Shown in pieces: positions 1-9,857 of a stretch of DNA of 64,000 nt (positions are counted from its first letter, which is position 1; every line of letters starts with the position of its first letter). The DNA lies in IMG/VR virus record IMGVR_UViG_3300046777_001793, positions 1-64,000 of that record. One strand, given 5' to 3'. Source of the DNA: a virus. The position numbers were made by a program, and so were the translations under genes. The notes beneath the pieces are model-generated. The model searched no databases. It was not told the DNA's origin and saw only the letters and a program-made list of their open reading frames with translations.

Positions 1-1274
1 GTTGATACAGATGAAATAGATATATTCTTAAACATTGTATTAAGAATAGAAAAAATATTTTCATTTGATAAAGCCTGTTTTGATAACTCACCATTTGGTA
101 ATTTGTATTTAATATTCTTATCGGTAAGCATTTTAAATACAACATCAATAATATTATCATTAACAAACTCATCTAATTTTATTCCTGAAACTTCAAGTTT
201 TTGTGTAGAGTTTTCAGGAATAACATTAAGTCTTCTTGATTTTCCTTCTCATACTTTATGTACTTCTACTTTATCAAGATTAGAAATATTAGAAAGATTT
301 GTTCTTGTTTTAAAAACATTTTCTAAAAACCCTGAAGAACTTTCTTTTGTATTTATAGGCAAGAAAACATTTTTACCAGCAGCCAAGTTTTCTTTAACTG
401 ATTCAATAGTTTGTAAGTGTAACTGAAATGCTTCTTTAACTCTTTTTTCAGCTTCAGGTCTTGACATTTTATATTTTTCTAAAAATATATCTACAAGAGC
501 TTCTAACTTAAATGAAAATTCTTTAGCTGTTGTTTTAACCCAATAAACAGGAACACTACCTTCTTCAGAAACATTACCTTGTGAATCAAATGAAACAATC
601 TCATCCTTGTTATTAACAAGAACCATAACTAAATCATCTGATAAGAAATTCTTTTCTGTACTTAATGTTTTAAATCCAGACAGATCTTTAAACAGCATAG
701 CTTTAAAACGCAATCCTGCAGCATTTTCAGACTTAATAACATTTACTGTTACAGCAGTAGTCAAAGTATTATTTTCATCTTTTACATTATCCTTAAATGA
801 TAAAGCAGATGAAACTTTTGTATCCTGGTTTTCAGTTTTACTAAACAAAAATGAAACAGCATCAAATCTAAAATCTTCTTCTTGTTCAACAGGAACAGTA
901 GGTATAATAGAAACTTTACCAATTGCTGAATTTAATCTTGTTAAAACTCCAACTAAAGAATCAAGATCTTTAAGACCTTCAATTACCTGTTTCTTAAAAT
1001 AATCAACATCATCCTTTAATTTTTTATTAGAACTAAAAACTAATTTTTCTTCTAATATCTTTGGAAGAACAGTCAAATGCTGAAGAACTAATTCTTTTAG
1101 TTCATCTTCTGTTAATTCAGAATTGGCAAAATCTTTAATTGCTTCATCATAAAACTCTTTCAATAAAGCAGAAAAAGAAGCCTTATCTAGGGCTTCTTGT
1201 TTCATTTTTTCTGCAACCGTATCAAAATAAGCGTAAAATAATTTAACCGAGTCAGGTGTTATACAAATTTTCAT
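1..1274 (-). CDS. Large late virion-associated protein, partial, with an in-frame TGA
   Basis: Unrecognised protein at the distal end of the late operon; its C-terminus lies beyond the window. It starts at ATG 1274, two bases after the TAG of the 2125-aa gene, so the two are coupled. A TGA at 249-251 ends a 341-codon frame, but the same frame then stays open for over 80 codons to the window edge with the same Lys/Asn/Ile-rich composition. Context VEVHKV-(TGA)-EGKSRRLNV reads smoothly if TGA is Trp. The next ATG in that frame is about 44 codons on, so simple re-initiation would lose coding-like sequence. It may be a recoded or leaky TGA, a point mutation, or a sequencing error. By position it is probably a virion cargo or RNA-polymerase-region protein. 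Confidence 0.6.
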
Positions 1275-1275
1275 G

Positions 1276-4200
1276 CTACTTACAAGTATTTAATTTTTCT
1301 TCAGGAATAGCAATCCCTTCTTTCATAAACTTACCAAAGTTATTAAAAACATTTAAAAGTGAATTACTAATATTTTTAAAATCTTCTTTATTCTCAAATG
1401 ACAAGCCATCTTTAGATTTAACAGATTCTCCAATAGTAACTACATCTGAAACCATTAATGGTAAATCTTCAAATGTAGCTGTCATTACATTTGTTGTATT
1501 TAATTCTTGTAATTGAACTTGTCTATTTAAAAGACCAGGAAGAACTCTGTAAGCCTTATTATTAATAATAAGAATTTCATTTGAATTATCCGTAGAAAAC
1601 CTAGAAATTTTATTAACCATTTCTCTTGAAAAATTTTCCATTTGTTTTGTTGTAACAAGTTTACCTAACCTAAATGCAGCAAGAGTAACTATTAAATTTA
1701 ACAATGTAGGTTTTTCATCTAATCTTTTTACAGCAGTATTATAATAAATATAACGAGGTTTATTTTTAGAATTTTCAGGTTGAGAAAATAACAAATCTGT
1801 TGCTAAAGTTTCAGCATCATTCATTAAGTCTTCATTTAACTGATATTCTTCTATAACTTCAGGTTTAGATTCTTCTTGTTCTTGCTCTTCTTCTTTTGAC
1901 TCTTCTGATTTTTCTTCTTTAACACCCATTTCAGCTTTAAACTCATCAGAGCCTAAATATTTTGCAGTATATTTATGATACTCTTCAAAATACTTTTGAC
2001 CTTCTTCACTTGCATAAAATTCAATCAATGCTGTTTCCTGTTGAGTTTCATTTAAGAAATAATCTTGTTCATCTTTATACATGTCTTCAAGGTATTGTTT
2101 ACCTTCTTCAGAGTTCATATAAGATTCCCATTCATTAGCTGTGTCTATTTGCACATTAAGTTCTTCACCAGCAGCATTTTCAGCTTGTCTTTTTTGTTGT
2201 TCATTATATTCTTCATTTAACGCTTTAACAATATCAAAAGCTGTTTCAATCATTTCAGAAATTGAATTATGATTTTTAAGAACCTCAATACCATATTTTT
2301 CAGAATTATCAACATCTTTAAGAAGTTCATTATCTTCAAAAATAGTATCAAGTGATCCTTTACCAGTTGGACTTATAAATGATCTTTTTCTTCTTGTTTC
2401 AATTTCTTGTTCACTACCGGTTACTTGAGATTCAATAAATTCTTTTGTTACTCTACCACCACCTAAAAAGAATTGAAGTGCCAAAAGTTCTTTGTCTAGT
2501 TCACTATTACCAATAACTTGGTATCTTAGAGCAACTTCTCTTTTTTGTGCTTTAGATACAGCACTCTCTACAGTTGCTTCTTTTTTAGCTTTTGGTGCTC
2601 TTACGCTAGGTTCTACAAGTCTAATCTTATACATTGTACCAATAAGTTGTTCACCTTTTTTAGTTTTGGCCATTGTAATTCTAAATGGTAAACCAGAAGC
2701 ACGCAACTTTTTATTTATTTTGTTTGCTGCTGTAGGAAACAATCTTTTTTGAGAATCTAATTCAATAAATAAATCAACTAATTTATTTAATGATTCTAAT
2801 TTGTTAGAAGTAAAATCAACTTTATCAACAATTAATGAACCTTCTTTTGCTGCAGTTTGCTTGATAGTCTTTATTTGGTTAATCAAAGCAACCTTATCTT
2901 CCATCAATAAAAGTTCAGGAAAATAAGTTTCATAAAAAACAACATGAGATCTTGGTACTGAAACTTTAACAGGTTTTTCTTTTTTAGTATTATCCTTTTT
3001 AGTAATAGTAATTACATCATAAATATTTTTCTTTGCTAATAATTCTCTATTGTTCTTAATAGTTTTTCCAACTTTATCTAATCTTTCTTTCTCTCTTTCT
3101 TCTTGATCAAGTTCAATAGAAATCATTTCAGCCATTTCCTTATCATACTTCTTCTGTGCTCTTTGTTGTTTAAGTAGTTTCTTTCTTTGAATAACTTCAA
3201 ACACATCAGAAATAGTAATTTCTTTAGCACGTAATTGAGTAAACAATTTGTCAACTTGCTTATTTGTTAAAAGCTCAATATCTTCAAATGGTAAACCAGC
3301 TTTATCCAATCTCAACATTAATATATCTCTATTGGATGTTGGTGCTTTTTCTACAGCGTTTTGTTTTCTTTGAGCTTTACCTTCATCAATACTTTCTTGC
3401 CATTGTTGTTTTCTTTTTTCTCTAAGAATTTTTGCATCTTCAATGGTTTTCTCATTCTCTAACAGGATACGGTTCTCATCAGAAATAGCAAATGTATTCT
3501 CATTATGCTCTTTAAGCATTTTAATGACAACAGGATTTTCTGCAATAATAGTTCTTACTTGCTCTTGCTCAAACTCTGTTAAATTCATTATGTCTTTACC
3601 ATAGATTTTATTTAACTCATTAACTACATCTGTTGGTAGAGCTTTAAAAGGAGCATTCTCATTAAGTATGATATTACCATATATATCAGTATCTGCTTCT
3701 CTATTAACAGGAATAAATGGTGCTTGTCTAACTTGCTCTTCAGCAGGAACATATTCATTCAATTCAAGAGTTAAGTCATTTATCTCAATGTTCAATTTAG
3801 CAATAAGATTTTTCAATCTTGATGCTTTTCTAAATGACATAGCTTTATTTAACTTAGAACCAGAAATTCCACTTAATTCAGTTTGATACCTTTGTAGTTC
3901 AGCTTTCTTATCTGCAATTTCATTTCTCAAAAAGTCTTCTCTATCAATAGGCTCTTCTTCCTCTTGTTCAGCAGACTCATTTAAAAAATCCAATGGTGGT
4001 AAAGGCTCAACAACTTCTTCTTCATCTATTACTTCTTCTGCTTTGATAAGTTCACCATCTGTAACCGCAACTTTTGTTAAATAAACAGCTCTGTCAACCA
4101 AAGTCTTATTATTCAACGTAGCTTTTATAATACGCTTAATTAACGCACTCAATGTAAACCAAAGGCTTTTTGTGTCTATGTTACTATCATCATTCACTCT

Positions 4201-7200
4201 CTGCATCAATCTCTGCAAATCTCGGTTATTCATAGCTTCTACCAAGAATATTACAGGATCATTAAAGAAACCATCATTGATTTGTCCTAGTTCTCTTGTA
4301 GCGGCTTCTTTTGCTTGTTGCATAAGTAATGTTACTTCCCCTGCAAATTCAGGATCAGATATGACTTTTTTAGCAACCTTGTCTTGCAACAAAGCAACAG
4401 TAAACAAACCTTCAAATGATAAACGTGTATTCCTAAATTCAGAACCAGCAAATCTTAAATCAATAGTAGTAACACCATCTTTAAAAGTAATTGGCATTTC
4501 TGCATTGGTAACAAATCTTATTACACCCCCTTTGTCAAGTAACTCTTCTAGTATCTCTACATCTGTAGCTCTTAGGTTTCCTGATTTAAGAACACGTTTA
4601 ATAAGACTCTTACCTGATGGCGTAGATAAGTCTATATCTTCATCCATCTTTAGTCTATACTCTCTTATTATTTCCTTTACTGTTCTATTGTCTTTTTCTG
4701 CTCTATAAGCCCCAGCTCTTGTAATAGATGATTTATCATTAGCAATCTTCTTGTTCTTTACATTCTTGTAAATAGCTTCAATTATTCTGTGTACTTCTGC
4801 TTCTTCTTCCGGAGTAGCTCTTTTATTAGTAACAGCATTATAAATCCTAGATGGCATTATACCTCTTTCCACAAGGTCATCAATCTCATTCATGTCAAAG
4901 ATTAAACCTTTTTCAGTAAGTATCTGCATCAGTTTACTTGCTTTCTTTCTTTCTTCAAAAGCATCTAATGAATCTTTTATTTGAGCTTCAAGTCTTGCAA
5001 TCTTACTCTTATTAGATTTCTCTGCTGCATCCATAAAGCGGTTAGCGTATTCAGGATTGTTTAAGAAGTTGATATGGTCTTGTAAATGCTCATTGTCTTT
5101 TGTTAGCATGTGGTAATCAAATACTGATTCCACAACATCATTTAAAAGTTCAGGATTTCTTCTAAACTTTGGAGTAAATGTAGATGCGTAATCAAGTAAA
5201 GCTCTATTTACCTGGTCATACATTTCTTCAATAGAATCAATGTTACCTTTGTCAGATGCTTTCTTAGCTTCTGAAATACCTTCTTTCAATGCTTTTAATG
5301 CATTAAGTCTTTCCTGTAATGTAGCAAGTTCTTTTTTGCTTTCAGGTCTTGAAGAATTTATATCTTTTATTGATTTAATTTCAGTATTTAACAACTCAAT
5401 ACTTCTATCCATTTCTTTTGTAGATAAAAGTGCTTGTTTGTCTAGTGAATTTAAATCAAGCATAGAAGATGCATTTGCAATTTTTTCTTCTATACTTTTA
5501 GTTCTTTCTAAGTTATTAAGTATTGTAGCATTAGAAAAAAGTAATTCTTTCTTTAATTCTTGAGATGCTTGATACTTATGGTATTTTTCAAAATACTGTG
5601 GATCTTTTTTAGAAAGTAATCTAGGATTAATTGGATCAACAAAGTTCTGATTAATCTCATCATTTACAGCTCTAAGTTTTCTTAATGTTAAAGCTTTACC
5701 TTTTAAGTTAGCTCTAACACCTTCCACATTATCTTCAGTAATATCAGTTCTCTTTAAAGCTTCATTCAAAGTTTGAATATCTGCTTTATTAGCAAGAGCT
5801 TCTAAATGGTCAACCATATCACCATCAGCATTAGAATCAATAAGCATTTTAGCTTGAATGGTGAAAGACTTATCTTGGTAATCTTTTACCTTTTTAATAT
5901 CACCTTCTTTTATTGCTTCTTCTAATTTTTCCTGAATTTCTACTTGTTGGAATAATGGTTTATTGATAACATCATAAGCTTTATCTAAATTTGCTTGAAA
6001 AGTTGCATTTAATATTTTAGCAATCTTTTCATTTCTAAGATTTGCTTGGTCTTGTTGCTCTCTATATGATTTTGATAAACTTCTATATCCTTTACCTAAA
6101 GCAAACTTTTGAACACCTTGAGTAATCATTGAAACAGGAGATGCCATAAAGCCCATTAAAGCACCGGCCCAGAATGTAGTTCCTTCTTGTCCATCTTTAG
6201 GTCTAAATTTAAACTCTAAGTCATTTCCAACAAAATCTACATGATCAGATAAGTCATTAAACAATGTATTAAAATAACCACCTTCATTTTGTTTTGTAGG
6301 TTTTGTTCTTCTTACATAAGCTTGAGCACCTTGAGCAATTGCATCTTGTTCTAACTCTTGAAAACCTTCAGCGTAATTCCCTAATGTTACTCTTGCAAGG
6401 TTAGTAGGATTAAATGTTTTTATTGTCCAATTTTTAAAACCTCTACCAAGATTTATACCTAAGTTTTCTGTAACAAAACTTGCGTTAGCTTTACCAATGT
6501 TACGCATTGTATTTCTACCAGCTTCAACACTTCTCAACCAATTATTATTGAACTTCATGTTTCTGAAAATATTATCAAACGCTATAGCATTAGTAGCATA
6601 TATTAAACCAAAGTTACCCATATAAGTTTGAGTGCGCACTTTGTCAGCTTCTACTCTAAGCAAGTCCATTTGTTCATCTGATAGAGGAGCACCGCCATTT
6701 TGAGCTTTAAGTTCTTTAGTTCTAGTTTCAAGATACTCATCTCTATTCATATCAGCTTCTAATCTTGATTCACCATGAGTCATAGTAAATTTTCTTGCAT
6801 CTCTATATAGAGCACCAGCACCATTAACAGTTTTAACCAAACCATTAATGTCACTCATTTTATCAAGATCTTTTAAAAATGTAGCAGTATTACCAACTGG
6901 GTTTAATCCTTTAAGAATATCAGTTCCAAACTCTTTTGCACCTTTAGCAACTTTTTGACCAAAGTTCATTGTTTGATATGCTTCTTGAGCTCTTTCAATA
7001 TTAGATAAGTCTTGCATGACTTCTAAATGAGTTCTGCCACCACCAGCAATCCTTGCTAATTTACTTGAACCTAATTTAGTAAATGCAGTATTTAATCCTC
7101 TACCAAGTTTACCGCCTGTTAAAAATAAACCAGCACCACCTGTTAAAGCACCAAGAGCAAGTTCTTCAGCAGCAACCGCACCAATAATACCAGCAGTATA

Positions 7201-7653
7201 ACCAGCAGACAACCATGTATTACCCCAAAAGCTAACATCTCTACGGTTATCAATTGAGTAATCTTGCATTATATCTGCAAACTTTTTTGATGAATCTTTA
7301 GATTGAATAGAACCTAAAGCAACAGTATCTTGAAAACCTACACCGGCAAGTTTAAAAAAACCTTTTGTACTTCTTGCTAATTCTTGACTATTAGTTGTTC
7401 TTAAATTATAATATTCAGCATTATCTCTAGTTATATCAAAACCAAGTTTACCAAATGTTTTTGAATCATAAGTAAGGTATCTATCATAATCTGTTTGAGA
7501 TAAGTTTACCTTACTAGCTGTCATTTTAGAAACATCAAACTGTCTATCTTTGGCATATTTTATGTCAACTTTTCTAGCTGCTCTATCAAAAGCATCACTA
7601 TTTTTATCAATAACTTTAGGTTTATTGTTAGTAGGATTTACACTTTTAGCCAT
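1276..7653 (-). CDS. Giant virion cargo/ejection protein (2125 aa)
   Basis: Very large late protein, in the position where crAss-like phages encode capsid-packaged proteins that are ejected with the DNA. A hydrophobic, Gly/Ala-rich stretch at residues about 146-180 and a second one following FWAGALMGF could insert into membrane. Most of the rest is charged and helical with long Lys/Glu-rich coiled-coil-like segments, including very acidic runs such as EEEEPIDRED and EEEQEQEESK. No catalytic motif was recognised. The only DxD-like string (NADGDM) lacks the context of the crAss virion RNA polymerase. Ends with TAG just before the next start. Function as a periplasm-spanning or pore component is inference. 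Confidence 0.75.
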   Translation of the reverse strand: MAKSVNPTNNKPKVIDKNSDAFDRAARKVDIKYAKDRQFDVSKMTASKVNLSQTDYDRYLTYDSKTFGKLGFDITRDNAEYYNLRTTNSQELARSTKGFFKLAGVGFQDTVALGSIQSKDSSKKFADIMQDYSIDNRRDVSFWGNTWLSAGYTAGIIGAVAAEELALGALTGGAGLFLTGGKLGRGLNTAFTKLGSSKLARIAGGGRTHLEVMQDLSNIERAQEAYQTMNFGQKVAKGAKEFGTDILKGLNPVGNTATFLKDLDKMSDINGLVKTVNGAGALYRDARKFTMTHGESRLEADMNRDEYLETRTKELKAQNGGAPLSDEQMDLLRVEADKVRTQTYMGNFGLIYATNAIAFDNIFRNMKFNNNWLRSVEAGRNTMRNIGKANASFVTENLGINLGRGFKNWTIKTFNPTNLARVTLGNYAEGFQELEQDAIAQGAQAYVRRTKPTKQNEGGYFNTLFNDLSDHVDFVGNDLEFKFRPKDGQEGTTFWAGALMGFMASPVSMITQGVQKFALGKGYRSLSKSYREQQDQANLRNEKIAKILNATFQANLDKAYDVINKPLFQQVEIQEKLEEAIKEGDIKKVKDYQDKSFTIQAKMLIDSNADGDMVDHLEALANKADIQTLNEALKRTDITEDNVEGVRANLKGKALTLRKLRAVNDEINQNFVDPINPRLLSKKDPQYFEKYHKYQASQELKKELLFSNATILNNLERTKSIEEKIANASSMLDLNSLDKQALLSTKEMDRSIELLNTEIKSIKDINSSRPESKKELATLQERLNALKALKEGISEAKKASDKGNIDSIEEMYDQVNRALLDYASTFTPKFRRNPELLNDVVESVFDYHMLTKDNEHLQDHINFLNNPEYANRFMDAAEKSNKSKIARLEAQIKDSLDAFEERKKASKLMQILTEKGLIFDMNEIDDLVERGIMPSRIYNAVTNKRATPEEEAEVHRIIEAIYKNVKNKKIANDKSSITRAGAYRAEKDNRTVKEIIREYRLKMDEDIDLSTPSGKSLIKRVLKSGNLRATDVEILEELLDKGGVIRFVTNAEMPITFKDGVTTIDLRFAGSEFRNTRLSFEGLFTVALLQDKVAKKVISDPEFAGEVTLLMQQAKEAATRELGQINDGFFNDPVIFLVEAMNNRDLQRLMQRVNDDSNIDTKSLWFTLSALIKRIIKATLNNKTLVDRAVYLTKVAVTDGELIKAEEVIDEEEVVEPLPPLDFLNESAEQEEEEPIDREDFLRNEIADKKAELQRYQTELSGISGSKLNKAMSFRKASRLKNLIAKLNIEINDLTLELNEYVPAEEQVRQAPFIPVNREADTDIYGNIILNENAPFKALPTDVVNELNKIYGKDIMNLTEFEQEQVRTIIAENPVVIKMLKEHNENTFAISDENRILLENEKTIEDAKILREKRKQQWQESIDEGKAQRKQNAVEKAPTSNRDILMLRLDKAGLPFEDIELLTNKQVDKLFTQLRAKEITISDVFEVIQRKKLLKQQRAQKKYDKEMAEMISIELDQEEREKERLDKVGKTIKNNRELLAKKNIYDVITITKKDNTKKEKPVKVSVPRSHVVFYETYFPELLLMEDKVALINQIKTIKQTAAKEGSLIVDKVDFTSNKLESLNKLVDLFIELDSQKRLFPTAANKINKKLRASGLPFRITMAKTKKGEQLIGTMYKIRLVEPSVRAPKAKKEATVESAVSKAQKREVALRYQVIGNSELDKELLALQFFLGGGRVTKEFIESQVTGSEQEIETRRKRSFISPTGKGSLDTIFEDNELLKDVDNSEKYGIEVLKNHNSISEMIETAFDIVKALNEEYNEQQKRQAENAAGEELNVQIDTANEWESYMNSEEGKQYLEDMYKDEQDYFLNETQQETALIEFYASEEGQKYFEEYHKYTAKYLGSDEFKAEMGVKEEKSEESKEEEQEQEESKPEVIEEYQLNEDLMNDAETLATDLLFSQPENSKNKPRYIYYNTAVKRLDEKPTLLNLIVTLAAFRLGKLVTTKQMENFSREMVNKISRFSTDNSNEILIINNKAYRVLPGLLNRQVQLQELNTTNVMTATFEDLPLMVSDVVTIGESVKSKDGLSFENKEDFKNISNSLLNVFNNFGKFMKEGIAIPEEKLNTCK

Positions 7654-7656
7654 GTT

Positions 7657-9849
7657 TTAAAAATTTATTGTTTTAAGTTGATTAAGATAATCATCAATTA
7701 CTTCTTGTGCTTTAACTTCAGCATCTTTTATATTTAATGTTGAATTATAACCTAAAAAAACTCTTTTTTCTTTTTCAATAGCTGTTCCATTTTCATCATT
7801 CCCATTTATAAACAAAACTAATTCTTTTATTTGAGTCTTTGGATTATACTCAATACGCGGTCTTCCAATTATAGCAGTATTTCCATTAGCATCTTTGTCA
7901 TTAAATTCAGGTAAAACTTTTTCACCTTTCATCCTAAATGTATTTTCATGACGGTCAATTGCAGCTGCTTTATAAAATGGATCATTCTTAGCTTTTGATT
8001 TAGGAACATACAGCTGAAGAACTTCATTTGTTTTTCTATCTCTAATAACATAAGATGAATAATCTTTATTACCTACATTTTTTAAGAAAGTAACAGCAAC
8101 ATCTTTTCTGGGTTTTGAGAAAAATGTTTTATAAGCTTTTTCAGCATCATCTGAAGTCTTTTCATCATCTTCATATGCTGGACCAAAACTAGCAAGTGTA
8201 TCTAAAAAACCACCTCTATCTTCTTTTCCTGCTGATATATCAACTTTAGATTTAGTGAAATTTCCTTTGCTGTGAAGTTCAGCTCTAATGTCACCATCTA
8301 TTTCACCATTCTCATTAAAAATCATATCTAATACTGATTGAGCATAGTTATGTTTTGGTGAATTACCACCAGCTTTAACAACATACTTTTTGTCTTTATC
8401 CAAAGTCATATCTACACCAACATATTCTGTTAACATAGTTTCTTCATTACCCATGTTAAATGCATAAGCGGTATGCTCTAAACCTTTGATTTTTTTCATA
8501 TCAACCTTGTTGTACCCCAATCTGTAGTTTTTAGTCATTTCTTTGTACATGTTAGCTACAGCTTCTTTTGTTTCAACATCAATATTATTACCACCTGCAG
8601 CCCAGTTGCCACCTTTTTGATATGCTTCTGCCATTTTTTTATTTCTAATATCTTTTGTTACAGCATTAGAAAACTCCGTAAAACTCTTTACTTTATAAAC
8701 AGCATCCTCGCCTTCTCCTTCAACCTTAAATAAAGATTTATAGTATTTGTTTTTAACAATTAAATCTCTAGCTACATCAGCAGATATTAAATTTTTAGAT
8801 TTCTTAAAATCATCATAATCTTTAATTGAAGTTTCAATTACATCTAAATCTTTATGGTAGTATCTAGCATCTTTTGAAAAGTTATTTTTGTATTGAGAAA
8901 AAATATTCATTGAACCATAGTAACCTAAGTTTTCAGAAATATTAGCCATAGACTTTCTTTCTTCTTTTATGATATTTAATTTTTCATCTAATGTTTTAAC
9001 TTTAGCTAATTTGTTAATTATACGTTGAGAAACTTCTTTATTCTCTTTATTAGCATCTCCATATTTAGCAACATGAGAAAGAATTTGTAAGTTATAATCA
9101 TAAGCTCTTTTCTTTTCATCTGCATTTTTAGAACTACTAGTAGCATAAGCTAATGATTTTTTAGACCAATCAGCAACTACAGTAGAAACTTCTTTACGTA
9201 ATCCTTTTTGCCAATTATCATCATAACCTTTTAAATCAAAATAAGCCCAAGAAATATCTCTATTTGGATTACCTTCTTTATCAGAAGCTTTATAAGTTTT
9301 TAATGGATTACCTTGCTTATCAACTTTTACTCTAGGGTTTTCATCTTCTATATCAAATTGTTCTTGCTTTAACAATCTAAAGTTACCATCATTTGATATT
9401 TTATACCTTGATTGTTTATTATTTGTCAACTCTTGAATTAATTCCCAATTATTTTGAGCTTCTTTTAGACCAGTTTCAAACAATTTATTATCACGTGCTT
9501 TAATACCAGCACCAACAGAATATGCTCCTTTTTGCAACTTTTGTATAGCTTTCTTTAATTCAGGATTAGCCTCATCATCATTAAGAATTTGGTCATACCT
9601 TCCACTATAAGCTCTCATCAAATACCCATAATCTTGATAAGTAAAATCAAGAGGTTTTCCATCAGCACCTTTTAATTTATCAAGTGTGGGTTGAACAGTA
9701 GTTAACCAATCTTTTTTTTGATTATTTACAGCTGCAGGTTTTTGTTCAGTAGAATTTGAAACAACAGTTGCATCAGGTTTAACTAATTCTGAAGAATTTA
9801 TACGTTTTTCGTATGCTTCTAACTGTTTTAGTGAAGGTCTATATCCCAT
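7657..9849 (-). CDS. Large virion cargo protein (730 aa)
   Basis: No family recognised. A hydrophilic, Lys/Asn/Asp-rich protein with predicted helical character and no clear membrane segment or signal peptide. It lies three bases upstream of the 2125-aa gene and eight bases after the 590-aa gene, so these form one operon of packaged proteins. Size, composition and position match the internal cargo proteins of crAss-like virions. The role as an ejected internal protein is inferred from position only. Confidence 0.7.
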   Translation of the reverse strand: MGYRPSLKQLEAYEKRINSSELVKPDATVVSNSTEQKPAAVNNQKKDWLTTVQPTLDKLKGADGKPLDFTYQDYGYLMRAYSGRYDQILNDDEANPELKKAIQKLQKGAYSVGAGIKARDNKLFETGLKEAQNNWELIQELTNNKQSRYKISNDGNFRLLKQEQFDIEDENPRVKVDKQGNPLKTYKASDKEGNPNRDISWAYFDLKGYDDNWQKGLRKEVSTVVADWSKKSLAYATSSSKNADEKKRAYDYNLQILSHVAKYGDANKENKEVSQRIINKLAKVKTLDEKLNIIKEERKSMANISENLGYYGSMNIFSQYKNNFSKDARYYHKDLDVIETSIKDYDDFKKSKNLISADVARDLIVKNKYYKSLFKVEGEGEDAVYKVKSFTEFSNAVTKDIRNKKMAEAYQKGGNWAAGGNNIDVETKEAVANMYKEMTKNYRLGYNKVDMKKIKGLEHTAYAFNMGNEETMLTEYVGVDMTLDKDKKYVVKAGGNSPKHNYAQSVLDMIFNENGEIDGDIRAELHSKGNFTKSKVDISAGKEDRGGFLDTLASFGPAYEDDEKTSDDAEKAYKTFFSKPRKDVAVTFLKNVGNKDYSSYVIRDRKTNEVLQLYVPKSKAKNDPFYKAAAIDRHENTFRMKGEKVLPEFNDKDANGNTAIIGRPRIEYNPKTQIKELVLFINGNDENGTAIEKEKRVFLGYNSTLNIKDAEVKAQEVIDDYLNQLKTINF

Positions 9850-9857
9850 AATATTAT

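Noticed and set aside
1276-7653. Virion RNA polymerase identity for the 2125-aa protein (a DGD string was seen).
   Set aside because: The string NADGDM lacks the context of the crAss-like polymerase active site, and no other polymerase motif was found. The polymerase genes probably lie beyond the left end.
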